A stretch of 64,000 nt of DNA. Origin: Mercurialis annua (taxonomy: Eukaryota; Streptophyta; Magnoliopsida; Malpighiales; Euphorbiaceae). The stretch's first letter is position 1. Each line of letters opens with the position of its first letter. Made by a program: the position numbers and the translations under genes. Positions 32,801 to 45,439 of the stretch are shown one piece after another. The DNA lies in NCBI RefSeq assembly GCF_937616625.2, contig NC_065575.1, positions 6,393,501-6,457,500 of the forward strand, read 5' to 3'. The notes under the pieces are model-generated. The model did no database searches. It was not told where the DNA came from and worked only from the letters and a program-made list of their open reading frames with translations.

Positions 32801-35800
32801 AATATCAGGCCTGGTTAAAGAAAGGTATTGCAGCCCCCCAACAACACTCCGATACATGCTAGAATCGATCATGGCAGTCCCACCGGTGAGGCATAGTTTC
32901 TGCTTGCAGTCGGCTGGTGAGGAAATGCCTTTGGCGAGATCCATTTTAGCTTTATATAACAAATCTCGGATGTATTTCTTCTGAGTTAAGTGAAGTCCAT
33001 TTGGTTGCCATGAAGCTTCAACACCAAGGAAGTAACTCAATGTGCCAAGATCTTTGAGTGCAAAATCTTTGTTCAAAGAGTGAACAACCGTATCAAGAAA
33101 CGAGTTGTCATTGCCCGTAAGAATAATATCGTCCACATAGATGAGAAAATAAGCTTGAACATTATCATTTGTGTAATAATAGAGTGAGCAATCAGTTTTA
33201 GAACTTGTAAATCCAAGAAGAACAAGAGCGGAGGATAGCTTTTCATACCATTGACGAGGTGCTTGCTTGAGACCGTATAGGGACTTCCGGAGTTTGCAAA
33301 CATAAGTGGGATGATCTGGATGAGCAAAGCCAGGCGGCTGATTCATGAAAACGTCCTCTTCAAGTGTTCCATGAAGAAATGCGTTGGAGACATCAAGTTG
33401 TTTGACGGACAAATTATGAGTGACTGCAAGAGACAACAATAACCGAACAGTCGCAGGGCGAACAACTGGACTGTAAGTATCATGGAAATCAATTCCCGGT
33501 CTTTGGTGATAGCCTTTGGCCACTAGGCGTGCTTTGTATCGAGCAATAGAACCATCAGGATGCTTTTTAATACGAAAAACCCATTTATTGCCAATAACAT
33601 TTTGAGTCATGCTCGGAGGAATAAGATCCCATGTTTGGTTGTGGAGAAGTGCATTGATTTCTTCCGTCATGGCAGCCCGCCAATGAGGAAGTTTTGATGC
33701 TTGTGAGAAGCATGTCGGCTCATCGTCAAGATCGGAAATACATGCTAAAAACTGTTTGGGTTTAAGATTTCCAGTTTTGGTTCGGGTATTGTACGGATGA
33801 GTTGATTCGGTAGGAGCAGGTTTAGATGTGGTTGATTGGTTATGTGGAGAGACATCAACTTGTAATGGTACAGATGGGATTTGGTGAAATGGAATAGATG
33901 TTAAAGTTGGAGGATTGGTTTGAGAATTTTGACGTGGTGAGATTACTGGCAGTGGGGAATTAGACGAATGGGAAGGTGATGGTAGGAAGTGATCTTGATG
34001 TAACATGATTGGTGGAGATGTTGATGAGTTTGGTATTGCTGAGATGTTTTGTGAGGGAATGGGAATTGGTGGAACCAAGATAGTAACTGGGTTGTTTGCC
34101 GGTACAGGAGAGTGCAAAGCATCACTGGTCTTCTTAAATGGAAAATTTGTTTCTGCAAAAATGACATGTCGCGACGTTATTAATTTCAGAGATGATAAAT
34201 CGAGACAAATAAAACCTTTGTGTAATTTACTATAACCAAGAAAAACGCAAGAAGTAGAGCGAGGTGACAGTTTATGGTGAGCATAGGGTCGAAGCCACGG
34301 ATAACAAAGACATCCAAAAACATGTAAGTCGTCATATTTTGGAATGAGATCAAACAATTTAGTGTAAGGTGCTTTGTTAGCTAAAACAGAAGTGGGCAAG
34401 CGATTTATAACATAAACAGCAGTGTCAAAAGCATAAGTCCAATACTTTTGAGGAATACTCGCATGATTAAGTAAGGCAAGACCTGTTTCAACAATATGCC
34501 TATGCTTACGTTCAACAGACCCATTTTGTTCTGGAGTTTTAGGACAGGAACTACGTTGAGTGATTCCATTATCAGAAAGATAACCCTTTAAAGCTATGAA
34601 TTCACCTCCTAAATCAGAATGAAACACTTTAATTGGACGACCAAAGAATTTTTCAACTATATGCCGAAATTTGATGAAAGTATTCAAGACATCTGATTTA
34701 TTGCGCAAAAAATAAATCCAACAATATTTACTATATTGATCATGAAAAAGAACATAATAACGAAATCCATCAACTGACGGAACCGGTGATGGTCCCCAAA
34801 CATCAGAACTAATTAAATCCAAAGGTCCATCACAAATAGACTCTGAAACAGGAAAAGGTAGTTTGTGACTCTTACTAATACTACAAGCATGACATAAATC
34901 AAATTTGTTATCGACCAAGATATTTGAACTAGCTACAACTTGCTGAACTGTGCGAATATTAGCATGGCCAAGTTTGGCATGCCAAGTAGACAGAGAACAT
35001 CTCAAGGCTGTTTTGGTAGGAGAAACGTCATGGTTCGGCATCACTGAGACAGTATAGAGACCATTTTCATTCGGGCCGGAAAGGAGCACCTGCTTCGTGT
35101 GGATATCCTTAATTTGAAAATGACATGGAAAGAATTCAATAGAAACTTGATTAGCATTAGTAAACGAAGAAATAGACAATAAATTTTCACAAGCTTTTGG
35201 TACTCTAAGAATGTCATTTAAATAAAAAGATGAACCAGAAATATTGACGAAAGAAGAACCAGTATGGGTTATAGGAATAGTTTTACCATCTCCGAGTTTG
35301 ATGCCATCAGGGCCCGTATATTCAGTAGGGGCTGAAATATTCTCCATTTGCGAAGTCAAGTGATGCGTTGCACCCGAATCCAAAATCCAAGGCTGTGGGT
35401 GGGATGATGCGGTAGAGGCAAGGTGAGTTGATGGTTGAGTAGGAGGTCGGGATTCACGACGAATTTTTGGAGATGAGCAAGTATTAGCATAGTGACCATT
35501 GTCATAACAATTATAACATGTGATAGTCATAGGATCTGGTTGTGACGTGCGGCCAGAGAATTGCCACGAGTTGGGGTTGCTGTTTTGGTTCGGCATATTT
35601 GGAGACTGCCAACCATTAACAGCAGCTGACTGCCAGTGGTTCCCAGCAGAACCAGAAAAACGACCATAATTATTTGTGCGTCCTCTGCCACGGTACCGCC
35701 CACCACGGCCACGATAGGCAGAGAAGGACCGACCACCAGAGGAGTAAGTTGCAGCAGCCTGATTGTGTGAATAGGCAGAAAAGGCAGTAGGAACAGCAAT

Positions 35801-37207
35801 ATTTTTCATTGTTTCACATAATAAACTTGATTCTTCGCTTAACAACAAGCCATATAAATCATCAAATCCAACCGCATCAAGACGGTTTTCCAATGAGCGA
35901 ATAAAAGGACGATAAGTAGAGTCTAAGCCATTGGTTATTACCTGAACAAGATCATCCTCTTGAACTGAATTTCCCAAAGCAATGAGTTGATCAAACATAG
36001 ATTTTGCCCTTTGAACATACGATGCAATCGATTCGCTGTTTTCCTTTTGAAGACGATAGAGAGCAGATTTGATCATTCGAATTTGCGCCTTTGAGCCGGA
36101 TGAGTAGGCTGTTGAAAGCTTTTGCCATGCTTCTCTAGCACAAGTGACATTAACGAGTTGCGAAAGAAAATTTTCTGAGACAGAGCCAATGATCCAGGTA
36201 AGAACTAATTGATCATGTTTGTACCATTGATGAAATAGAGGATTTGGTTGTTCATTCACTGTTTTTGGTGGAGGATCGATGTTTCCATCAATATGACTCG
36301 CCAAGTCATATGATCGTAATAAAGGCAGCAGTTGTGCTTGCCAGAGAAGATAATTCGTTGTATTGAGTTTAATTGATAATTGAGAAGTAAAATTTGCACT
36401 AGGAAGATGCACTGTTTCCATGGAATTGACAGGAACAATCGTTTGATTATTTGTCATTGTAGATGTTTAACCCTTGTAGGGCTCTGATACCATGTAGAAG
36501 TTTGGTATTCAGATAATCAAATCAATTGTGATGGTACAGTATTTATATAGAATACAAGGAGAGGTATTATCTATCTATAACACCTTAATAGCTATCTACT
36601 GTTAACATTAACAGTAATTAAGATAAACACAATGACTTATTCGTATCCTTATCAGGCAGATGAATATACTTGTCATAAAAAGCAAAAATGATGAACTACA
36701 CTAACGATTGTTTTTTAAATATAGAATATATATGACAACACTATAATTCTTGATAGAGAGGTATATTTTCTCTATATATTAAATTACTCTAATTTGTATA
36801 TATAATAGAATTCTTTGCTGTAGTAAGTTTTTTAATTGATGCAGGGAATAATCAAAGAATCAATTCTGGACTCGTGTGATATTCCAATGTATGCTCCTTC
36901 TAAAGAAGAAATAGTCAGTTTAATTGAAAGAGAAGATTCATTCATGATTGCAGAATTAGACGAATTCGAACTGAGTTGGGATGTAAACATTGAAGATGAT
37001 AATCAAGAATTGGTGTTTAATAAATGGGAACGAGGTAAGTACGTAGCCACGTATTTAAGGGCAGTTACAGAATCTATACTAGCAACTCACTTTGAAAATT
37101 CCATCATTGATGATTTGTTCGATCGATTGTCGCTCAAGATTGTAGATTACTTGAACAAGGGGATTGGTTTGCATAATAATCTAGTCGTTTCCATGATAAG
37201 GAAATGA
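29899..37207 (+). CDS. SABATH-family carboxyl (or N-) methyltransferase
   Basis: It transfers a methyl group from S-adenosylmethionine to a small-molecule acid (salicylate, benzoate, jasmonate, IAA and similar) or an alkaloid nitrogen; the substrate cannot be told here. Exons: 29899-30006, 30512-30916, 31103-31375 and 36845-37207 (stop TGA), 382 residues, the normal SABATH length. Motifs: LHMNAGDGNNSYANNS (about 18-33), SAM-binding ADMGCSSGPNT (66-76), LNDLPTNDFN (105-114), FYGRLFP and the aromatic HSSYTLHWLSQVP at the exon 2/3 junction, GGHMVI, and a C-terminal cap (IPMYAPSKEEI). Intron 1 has a GC donor (CAG|GCAAGC). Intron 2 holds a small inverted-repeat fragment. Intron 3 is about 5.5 kb because of an antisense copia insertion. 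All exons stay open, so the gene may still work if intron 3 is spliced. Confidence 0.92.
30970..31096. repeat. Inverted-repeat transposon fragment in SABATH intron 2
   Basis: Alternating TGACGGAT / ATCCGTCA and TTTGTGACGG / CCGTCACAAA motifs pack into about 125 bp and form nested hairpins. This resembles subterminal repeats of CACTA-type elements, but no CACTA end is present here. It accounts for most of a 186-bp intron. Confidence 0.55.
32037..32198 (-). repeat. 3' LTR of the minus-strand copia element
   Basis: 162 bp. It differs from 36493-36654 only at AATTATGATGGTACAATATT versus AATTGTGATGGTACAGTATT. Confidence 0.93.
32200..36457 (-). pseudogene. copia gag-pol polyprotein with a late frame break
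   Basis: One frame of 1,244 residues runs from 36457 down to 32723. Order: gag (N-terminal MTNNQTIVPVNS), RGRGGRYRGRGR-rich region, zinc knuckle CYNCYDNGHYANTC, protease WILDSGATHHLTS, integrase (WHAKLGHANI, SSDVWGPSPV), a Ser/Pro-rich linker, reverse transcriptase (GNKWVFRIKKHPDG, YVDDIILTGND) up to LTRPDIAYSVN. Near 32795 the frame shifts, probably by a small deletion of about 20-30 bp. RNase H then continues in another frame to about 32199, with an end phrase ADALTKPLSSNHFGYLRTKL. Everything else is intact, so this copy is nearly but not quite autonomous. Confidence 0.93.
36493..36654 (-). repeat. 5' LTR of the minus-strand copia element
   Basis: 162 bp, the partner of 32037-32198; transcription of the element would start here and run antisense to the SABATH gene. 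Confidence 0.93.
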
Positions 37208-37574
37208 AATCACTACCAATTTGTGGCTATAGTTTCAAAATTATAGTATGAGATTAGTATGTATTTGGTTTGAAGTTGCGAATGTGAATGAGAATGAGAA
37301 CGATTATCTTTTACATATTGTTTGATTAATTAATTAATGTTGTGATCAAATTGATTTACACATTAGAACTAAGGGCATTTAAGATGAGAGAATGCAAATA
37401 TTATTAATTTAATAGAGAAAGAGAATAACAAAGAGATAAAATAAGATGGAGGATAAATTATAATGAAAAGTCTTAATTCTAATATAATATGAATGGTGTT
37501 ATATATATGCTAAATTAAAAAAGAAAAAGACTACAGTATTCTTAAATAATAATAAGCATAATAAACTATTTAGT

Positions 37575-38399
37575 ATTTTCCTTTTAAACTCATGATGCCA
37601 CAATAATAAGCATCGATAATTTGTCGGTTAAAAAACGGAAATGCGAAGAGGACAATAATTTAGTAAACAAATCTGCAAGCTGAAGGAAGAAGAAACAAAG
37701 GGGAATGTCAAGTTATCATTCTATCATAGATTGTTGTTTAGTATTTGATTGTTCAAATTTGGAAGATCATATTGAGCTCTTTGTAATACGACTTTCATTA
37801 TTTGTATTTATGTCTTTATCAATACATTCTAGGTTTGAAAAAAAAAGTTGTCATTCAAAAAATGATGACAAGTAATAGGACAGTCAATTACAACATGTTG
37901 ATCTTTCCATGAAAGACCAAGTTATGAGCAATTTGAACAACACTCTTATTATCACAATGTAAAGAAGTTGGTCGACGTAAGAAAACACCCATGTATGCAA
38001 GTAACTATCACAATCAAACTATTTCATAAGTAGTTGAAGCAATAGCACGATATTCGGCCTATGTTGAAGATTGAATACAACATCGACTTCTTACGTTTTC
38101 AAAAAATAAGAAAATCACCCAGAAAAATACATAAGTCGGTAGTTGATTTACGGTTAGTGGATCACCAACCCAATCGGCATCAGAGTAAGCACATAATTCT
38201 AGGATGAAGTGGATGAAAGAGACAGAGTTTGAAATTGAATGCCACAGATGTACATCCATATAAAAATAGCCCAATAAATTATAGTAGGAGAAGGGACAAA
38301 TTAACTAACAATGTGAACATCATATGCAATATCAGGACGATTGATAGTGAGATAAACCAAACTTCCAACAACCGTTCATAAAGACTCGAATCTGGCATA
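37575..38399 (-). pseudogene. Old copia remnant (end of RT and RNase H)
   Basis: Minus-strand reading gives degenerate copia phrases: VVGSLVYLTINRPDIAYDVH (about 38310-38370), LCAYSDADWVGDP (about 38150-38190), a mutated SRSSTEAEY region (about 38055-38085), CDNKSVVQ-like sequence (about 37940), and near 37600-37690 an LADLFTKLL-like end. It has many stops and shifts. A segment of about 150 bp at about 37700-37850 interrupts it. It is unrelated in age to the element in SABATH intron 3. Confidence 0.7.
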
Positions 38400-38600
38400 C
38401 ACTACTAGAAATCCTGCTTTTAGCGACAATTTTTTTTGTCGGTAGAAGTAAAAAAATCTGTCGATAAATGGTTTCCCTACGGATTGACGACGTATTCAAT
38501 CGATCGACAAATATCTAGCCACAAAATTATTTCGCGACAGAACAAACATTTTAGCGATGACGAATTTGAATCTGTCGCTGATTTTTAATTTTTTTTTAAA
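38400..38600 (+). mobile_element. CACTA-type (En/Spm) terminus
   Basis: It starts CACTACTAGAAATCCTGC, the form of plant CACTA inverted repeats, followed by closely spaced direct and inverted GCGACA/TGTCG motifs as in CACTA subterminal regions. It abuts the copia remnant directly. I could not find the matching right end (...CTAGTAGTG) in the window, so the element's length is unknown. Confidence 0.55.
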
Positions 38601-39551
38601 CATTTCAACAATGATAAAAGGAGTTTGTCTCTTTTTAACGATGTTTATAAAATATATAGATTTCATATACTTTAATGATATTAAATGAATAATTAATTGC
38701 TTAAAAGATCACAAATTTTGATGTGTTTTGCAAATTTAACACGAACTTCCAATTTTAAAAATTTTAGATGCCAACTTTCAATTCTTTGCAATTTCAAACC
38801 TTTCAAAAACAATTCCGAATCTTTCAAATTCGAGTTAAAGTTTCAACACCCTAAATTTAAAACAATTGAGCCTTAAATGAACTTTTAAATAGTATATAAA
38901 AGACATCGCTCTTTATGTTAAATATGAAAGACATATTTATACCTTTTACAAAATCAATACATCGTGTGAGGTTAAATGTGTAAGAAAATAGTAGTTTAGA
39001 TGTGTAAGTGGAAAAGATTGTAGTTGAAGGGTGTTATAGGTCAAGATAATATAATTTAGAGGTGAAGAATTTTTTTCATACATCAGTGCACGTGTCATTC
39101 ACGATTTGAGGGGTTAAATAGAACGAAATTGAAAGTTAAGAGGTTTAATAAAAAAATAAAACAAATTTATAAGACTCAGGAAATAAAAAGGTAATTTATG
39201 GGTTAAACTATATGTATTAAACTTTTTCAAATTAGTCCACACACAATATTTATAATTATTCCAATTTAAAAAGCTGAAATAAAAAAGTGATAAAAACCAT
39301 AGAAGAAAAGAAAAAAAAAATCAAATTACACATTATATTACAAATAAAATTTAAGAAAAGAGTATTTTTAACAAATTCTCATATTAAAGTATGTTGAGCA
39401 AAAATAAGATATTAGTATACTTTAAAATATATAATGATAATAAATTTTTTTGGTTGATAGTTATTGTACCATAAATTAATGCTACGCGCATGCAATTGCA
39501 TCTCATAATTAATTAATAATATCGACTTAGAAAATTTAAGAAAATTTGGAA
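38601..39551. other. Unassigned AT-rich region
   Basis: No open frame or family-specific motif is recognised. It may be interior sequence of the CACTA-like element starting at 38400. The last nine bases (39543-39551, AATTTGGAA) are the left target duplication of the composite element that follows. Confidence 0.35.
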
Positions 39552-42139
39552 GGGCAATACTAAATGGCCCGAAAAACTATGGACACAAAATGGCCAGAAA
39601 TTTTTTTAATTTGCTAATCAGTCCTTATATTCCATCCGTTTTATTAAGCGGCATTTTCTTGTTTTGGTGGAATTGATGGTCAATTAATGTGGGTTTTAAT
39701 GGATAACCACAAAAAGAAGCAATGCCATATGTCCAAACTAATTAAGACTAGCTTTTAATAACCGTTAATGTCATTTGTTACTAGAAAATTAGTCTCTTTT
39801 TCTATTTTATTCCTTTTCTTTGTATTCTCTTATGATTAAACTATGTATATATATTAACTTTATATATAATTTTATGTGTATCAATATTAAGATTAAAATT
39901 ATAAATCGTAGCATGTTTTAGATATATATTAGTTTTATAATGTTCATTAATTTTAAAACTATAAAACATATCATACTTTTTTATTTTAGTTAATACAAAA
40001 ATCTAAAAAATAATGTTTGATTTTTATTTTATACAAAATGTAACCTTAGTTTGTTAGATAAATTATAGATAATTTTGAAAATTTAACAATCATCGATGAA
40101 CATTTAAAAATAACAATATATCTTATCAAAATTGAATATATTATTTTGAAGGGGCCATATACTAATATATTTAATAAAATAAATTTTCAAAAATTTCAAA
40201 AGCAATAAATAATAACATTATGTCATTATTGGTAATAAATAGAATACAAAATACAAGTACATGTTAGGATAAAATAAATTAATAATCAAATCAATAAGTG
40301 TTTACAAATTAGGATTATATAGAAGTCGAGTCAAACTCTAATTAGACCAAGGTTGAACTCGACTCAAATTCCGTAGTGTTATATGTTGGTAAAAATACGC
40401 AAACGTACGTATGCCAACTTGTAATACAGACTGCAAAGTCCGGATATCGTTCTAGTTCATTGTTCCGATTGATTTTAAAATACAAAAAGTATTTCAAAAA
40501 TTAAATTTAAATATTTAAAATTAAATTTAAAAAAATTAATTGAAATTTAAATACTTGAAAAAATATGTGGAAACTAACAGTTTTAAACTCTTTTGATCGT
40601 AAAACAAACGATAGATTAATAATCTACGATAATTGATTAACGTTTTTTGTTTAAAAAATATTAATAAAAGAGTTCGAAATAATGTATATAAGGGAAAAGT
40701 GGGAGCTTGGAAACTTCAAGAAAAATGGTGAAAATGAAATGAAGAATATGATGGCTTTATATAGAAAGACTAGGCCAAAATTATAATTTTACCTTTATGG
40801 CATTTTCATAAATAAACTATTTCGAGCATAAACTGACTTTTTTTATCACTTTCGATTTCAAATTCTCTGAATAACTTCCAAATAATTTTTTATGAATATC
40901 AAACTCAAAATTAATAATTTCATCTTGACTTATTATTTTTTGGCGATTCTTGAGATTCGCTACAGTAGGTGAATCCATTAGACTCGACTCATCATATTAT
41001 TATGCAAAATTGAGTTTCCTTCATTAAGTATCATTATGATCTTTTAAAAAGTTGCCATAAGTTTTGTAAAATATTAAATTAAAAGCGTAAAATATCATAA
41101 ATTTTAACGTGTTTTGTAAATTTAATACGAATTTTAAATTTTAGCAAATTAAAACACCAGCTTTTGATATTTTTTAATTTTAACACCGAATAATTTTTTA
41201 TCAGAAAAACGCTGATATAGACCCCGAAACAATGGTTATTCCGATGTGCACATTAGTATTTTTCTAATGGAAAATTGTTCAGGATCTAAAATTGCAAAAC
41301 CCTAAGAGTTCAGATTTAATTTGTCAAAAATAAAAGTTCATAATAAATTTATAAAATACGCTAAAGTTCATAATTTTTTACACTAGTAGACCTAAAATAT
41401 TTAAATATCCTCAAAACCTAAAATTAAAAATATTATAAAATTTAACCCCGAATACAAATTGGTTAAATATGAGATTATCATATGAAAAAAAATACTTTAT
41501 ATTGAATATTGAATCAAATTCACCCTCTTTAAAGTTTAAATTCATGCTTAATCTTTTTTAATTTAAGTAGATTGAAAAATTTAAGCTGTATAAAATTAGA
41601 CAATTTAATATAAAATTTTCTTATAGATAATAGTATTATTTTTATAAATTTTTTTAAGGTTATCGTGAGTATAATTTGATCATTTAAATTAGGAAAGAAA
41701 CATCGATGTAGTTGTATTAAATCGTATACATGAGACAATTTTCTCCAAGTTTTATAAAATAATTTTTTTATTCTTTATTGACTTTATATTGAAGATGTGT
41801 TAAAGAGAATTAAAATATTATTTAAAAAATTTACTATGTACTATTTTTTGTGTTAATTGTTTTAAATTGAATTCATATGTGCCCTAAATATCTAATACTC
41901 AACACTTCAGATTTCTCTACTTATTAATATGGACTTCTTTAAATATTTTTATAACAATAAATTATGTGGATAATAAATATTTAAATCGGCAATTTAATTC
42001 TTTCTATAAATATAGTGACCATTTTAATAATAAGTGTATTTAATACTAGTACTAATAAGAGTAATAATTAGTGGCATTGAAAGTTGGAAAAAACAATTAG
42101 ATACGTAGTTTTTTTTTTTTCACAGATGCCCTCATAATG

Positions 42140-42381
42140 GAGAAATACTTGTGTAAACCTAGTTCGCCACGTAAGATTATGAACTACCCATTAAATGCTT
42201 GACACGTGGCTCTATTAAATGTTGTATCCAATCAATAAATATCATATTAATTATTGATATTTTAATTAGAATTAAATGCACTTTATTGATTGGATATAAC
42301 ATTTAATAGCGCCACGTGTCATGTATTTAATGGATAGTTCATAATTCTACGTGACGAATTAGGTTCACACAAGTATTTCTC
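42140..42381. mobile_element. Foldback MITE (MULE-type)
   Basis: 242 bp, left end GAGAAATACTTGTGTAAACC, right end complement GTTCACACAAGTATTTCTC. The 9-bp flanks are CTCATAATG (42131-42139) and CTCATAATA (42382-42390), one mismatch. The arms contain CCACGTGTC/GACACGTGG, an ACGT-core motif that plant bZIP factors can bind; any regulatory role is inference. Confidence 0.9.
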
Positions 42382-42652
42382 CTCATAATAGGTTTAATTT
42401 CAAAAATATCATTCTGGCCAAATTGTGTCCAAAATATTCGGGCCAAGTAAATTTTCCCTTTTTTATAATAGTGATCTATCGGGATAATGGACCGAAATGA
42501 ATTTTAATTGCTAATATGTCCCTTGTTTACTCCATAATTGCTCTTTCTTTTCATTTGAACAGTGAATGAACCTAATAAATACTAAAGTAAATGCTTCAAT
42601 TTAAAGTCCGGCCAATAAGAACGTCTCTTTTAAATCAAGATTATAGTTTGAA

Positions 42653-45431
42653 CTAGTCGTAAGCCCCGCGCTTTTGCGCGAAATCCAATTTATATATTAT
42701 TTAAAGTATAATAAAATTTAAAAAATATAAATAATTTCAAAAAATTAAAGCGTTGCAATTTCTAAACTAATAAACTAATAATATTAAAATGCATTCCAAT
42801 AATCTTAGTAACTATTTTTTAAAATCAAAATATATTTCAATAACCTTTTAATTTTTATCCAATTTAAAATTTTTTAATTTTATTTTTATATCCAAACTTT
42901 CAAATTTTTTTATCAATTGTGATCAAAAGTTTATAGAATTGTTTTTTAGAAGTTAGACAATTTTTTAATATTTGGTCGTAATAGATAAAATATGTATATG
43001 TTTGATTTTGAAAAATGAAACTCAAAGTTTTGGTTACAATTGTAAAAAACAAAAATGGTTTCGTATAAGAAATAATCGTAAAAATTAAAAGATGAGCATA
43101 TTTTTCGGTGAAATTTTACTGACTTGGACACCCGATAGGCCTGCCACGTCAGCAAAAATGTCACTAAAAATTGCCAATGTTGAAAAAAAAATGTGATATA
43201 TGTGACTGACACGTTTTTAAGGTCATGTTATTTTTGAAACTTGGTGCAAAGGTCATAATTTTATATGTAATTAACCCATTAATATAAAATGTAAATATTT
43301 AGATTTAAAAAATGATAGGCTTTAATAAAATTCTTAAATGAGTTGTTATATTAAAAAAAATCAACATAATAGATATTAACATCTTTTAAAACTTATTTTC
43401 AAATTTAAATATCAACTAATATAAAGCTTTGTACTTTTTTTACTGATTCCATAGTCTATTTATTAGATTTGTATGGTTATACTACTGCTTTCAGCAATAA
43501 AAACTCAGAAAAATTTAAAAAAGTGGGAAATTATGAAAATTATTTAATGAAAATTAATAAAAAAAAGTCTATTTTGTAAGAATTAATGAAAGAGTTCCGT
43601 TATACAAACTCAAAGATTTTAATTTATCATATGCTACAATAAAATTACAACAAAAAATCAACGATATTAGATCTCAAAAATGTGTTTGATTTTGGATTTT
43701 GAGATCTAATATCTTTGATTTTGGATTTTGAAAGTTAAATCAAAGATTATTAGTAACGCAACGGACATATTACTACAATAAAATTATATAAAAAAATATT
43801 AGATCTCAAAATCCAAAATCAAACAAACATATATTTTCTAATAAGTGAAGAAAGCAAAAAGTTACATGTATACCACCGATAAAAAAATAATAATAATAAC
43901 AATATAAAGAGTTGATCCATCTCTAATGATAAAAAATGAAGTATTGATAGGTTTACAAATGACAACAAAAGCATTAACAATTGTGGCGAATAATTAGATG
44001 TAGATAAACTATCCTCAGCAAACAAACATATCAGAACTAACTACAGCGAGGGAATGATTACTGTTCAACACCAGCCCCTGAAAGTTAAATCAAAGATTAT
44101 AAACATCTTGATAAAACTGATTTTCAGAATTTGTTATTGTTGATGGAGGAATTTCCTTGAGCCTTTTCTATCACAATAAATTCAAATTTAAATTATAGAT
44201 AATTAATATAAACTCACACAATGAAACGTAAATAGCAATAAATTTTAAATTTGTGGCTAATATCTAAAGTATTATCCGGTTTAATAAAAAAGAGTTAAAA
44301 CAGTATTAGTAAGAGTTTTGAAGATGATGAAACACCATGAACGTGGCATCCAGCTCCTAGGCTTTTCTGCAAATGAAAAAGTTATAAAAGATTAGCAACC
44401 ATTAATACAAAGAGCTTTTCAGTAAGATGTTTAAATAATAAAAAAATAAATTTCAACAATCTGATCAATATTTTTGAAGCATTTCAAAGATAATTACAGT
44501 AAGCATGATTCAAATTCAGTAATAGTATAATACTAAGTATATGGATGGTTTTGTTTGAAATACATTAATATGATAAGTACGAAGTTGAAATCTCTCAATT
44601 GTAGTTATACACGTTGATTCAAATAGGTAATCTATATGGAGAGAAATTCTTAGGAAATTGATGTTAATTAAATAATTTTAACTTTTTTTAATCTTAAATT
44701 AAATATTTTAACAAAAGTGGGAACTAATGAGAATAATCTATTTGTTGAGAATTAATGAGAAAATTCTATTTGGTGAGTATAGAGTTTATAAAATATTAGT
44801 GAAAAAAGTTGAAATCTCTATATAAAATTGATGATAAATATTTTACTGGTAGTTTTATAAAAGTTATTAGTAAATTTTTTTAATTTTCTTATGTCATGAT
44901 AATTTTTACAGCAAGTCTATCAAATATAAACTCACCATATTTTTCAAACTTATGAAGTAAAGAAGTTTTACCTTTTATGATGTATTCAATTTTTTCAATA
45001 CTTTTGATTTTGATAAAATTATCTGTTATGAATATAAAAAAATTATATGTTTCTTCTAACGTATAATCTCCATTGCCGTTAACTTGACTATTTACTTTGT
45101 AAGTAATTTACAATTTTTTTACTATTTACACTTTCTATCCAAATAGCATTTAGTTTTTAACTTTTTATCAAACTCATTAAAAAAAATAAGTTATTTAATT
45201 TAGATAGAGTGAAACTCATAGACTTGCTGTATTTATTTTTTTACTATTTACACTTTCTATTTATATAGCATTTAGTTTTATATAGCATTTAGTTTTTATC
45301 CAACTCATTAAAAAAATAAAATTAAAATAAGTTGTTTATATAAAATGGGAACTCATAGAATTGCTCTATTTGGTGAGAATCAATTAGAGAGCTCCGTTCG
45401 TCCTCTCAATTATATAATATATAGATATAGA
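42653..45431 (-). mobile_element. Non-autonomous Helitron
   Basis: On the minus strand the 3' end shows a perfect 5-bp hairpin (CGCGC-AAAA-GCGCG, plus 42667-42680), 10 intervening bases, then CTAG (42653-42656) followed by T, which is the Helitron 3' signature. The 5' end on the minus strand is TCTATATCTATATATTATAT followed by AATTGAGAGGACGAAC, as in many plant Helitrons. The exact TC is ambiguous among 45425, 45431 and 45435. It is flanked by A and T as expected. There is no Rep/helicase coding sequence. The interior contains repeated TTTGATTTTGGATTTTGA palindromes (43670-43830). Confidence 0.8.
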
Positions 45432-45439
45432 TAGATTAG

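Larger units (their letters stand above)
32037..36654 (-). mobile_element. Young Ty1-copia element with very short LTRs, antisense in SABATH intron 3
   Basis: 4,618 bp, LTRs 32037-32198 and 36493-36654, each 162 bp, starting TGTAGAAGTTTGG and ending CCTTATCA as written on the plus strand. I count two differences between the LTRs. A perfect 5-bp target duplication GGCAG lies at 32032-32036 and 36655-36659. On the minus strand, the primer-binding site TGGTATCAGAGCCC sits immediately inside the 5' LTR (36492-36479). Confidence 0.95.

Noticed and set aside
38059..38274. 71-codon minus-strand frame as a separate gene
   Set aside because: It contains the YSDADWVGDP phrase of copia RNase H and is part of a decayed retrotransposon.
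39552..42457. Simple 2.9-kb MULE using the nearer right-type end
   Set aside because: The 9 bases after 42457 (TTTTTTATA) do not match those before 39552 (AATTTGGAA), whereas the flank at 47940-47948 matches perfectly.
42946..43212. 88-codon minus-strand open frame
   Set aside because: It is AT-driven, rich in F/Y/N, lies inside the Helitron and has no motif.
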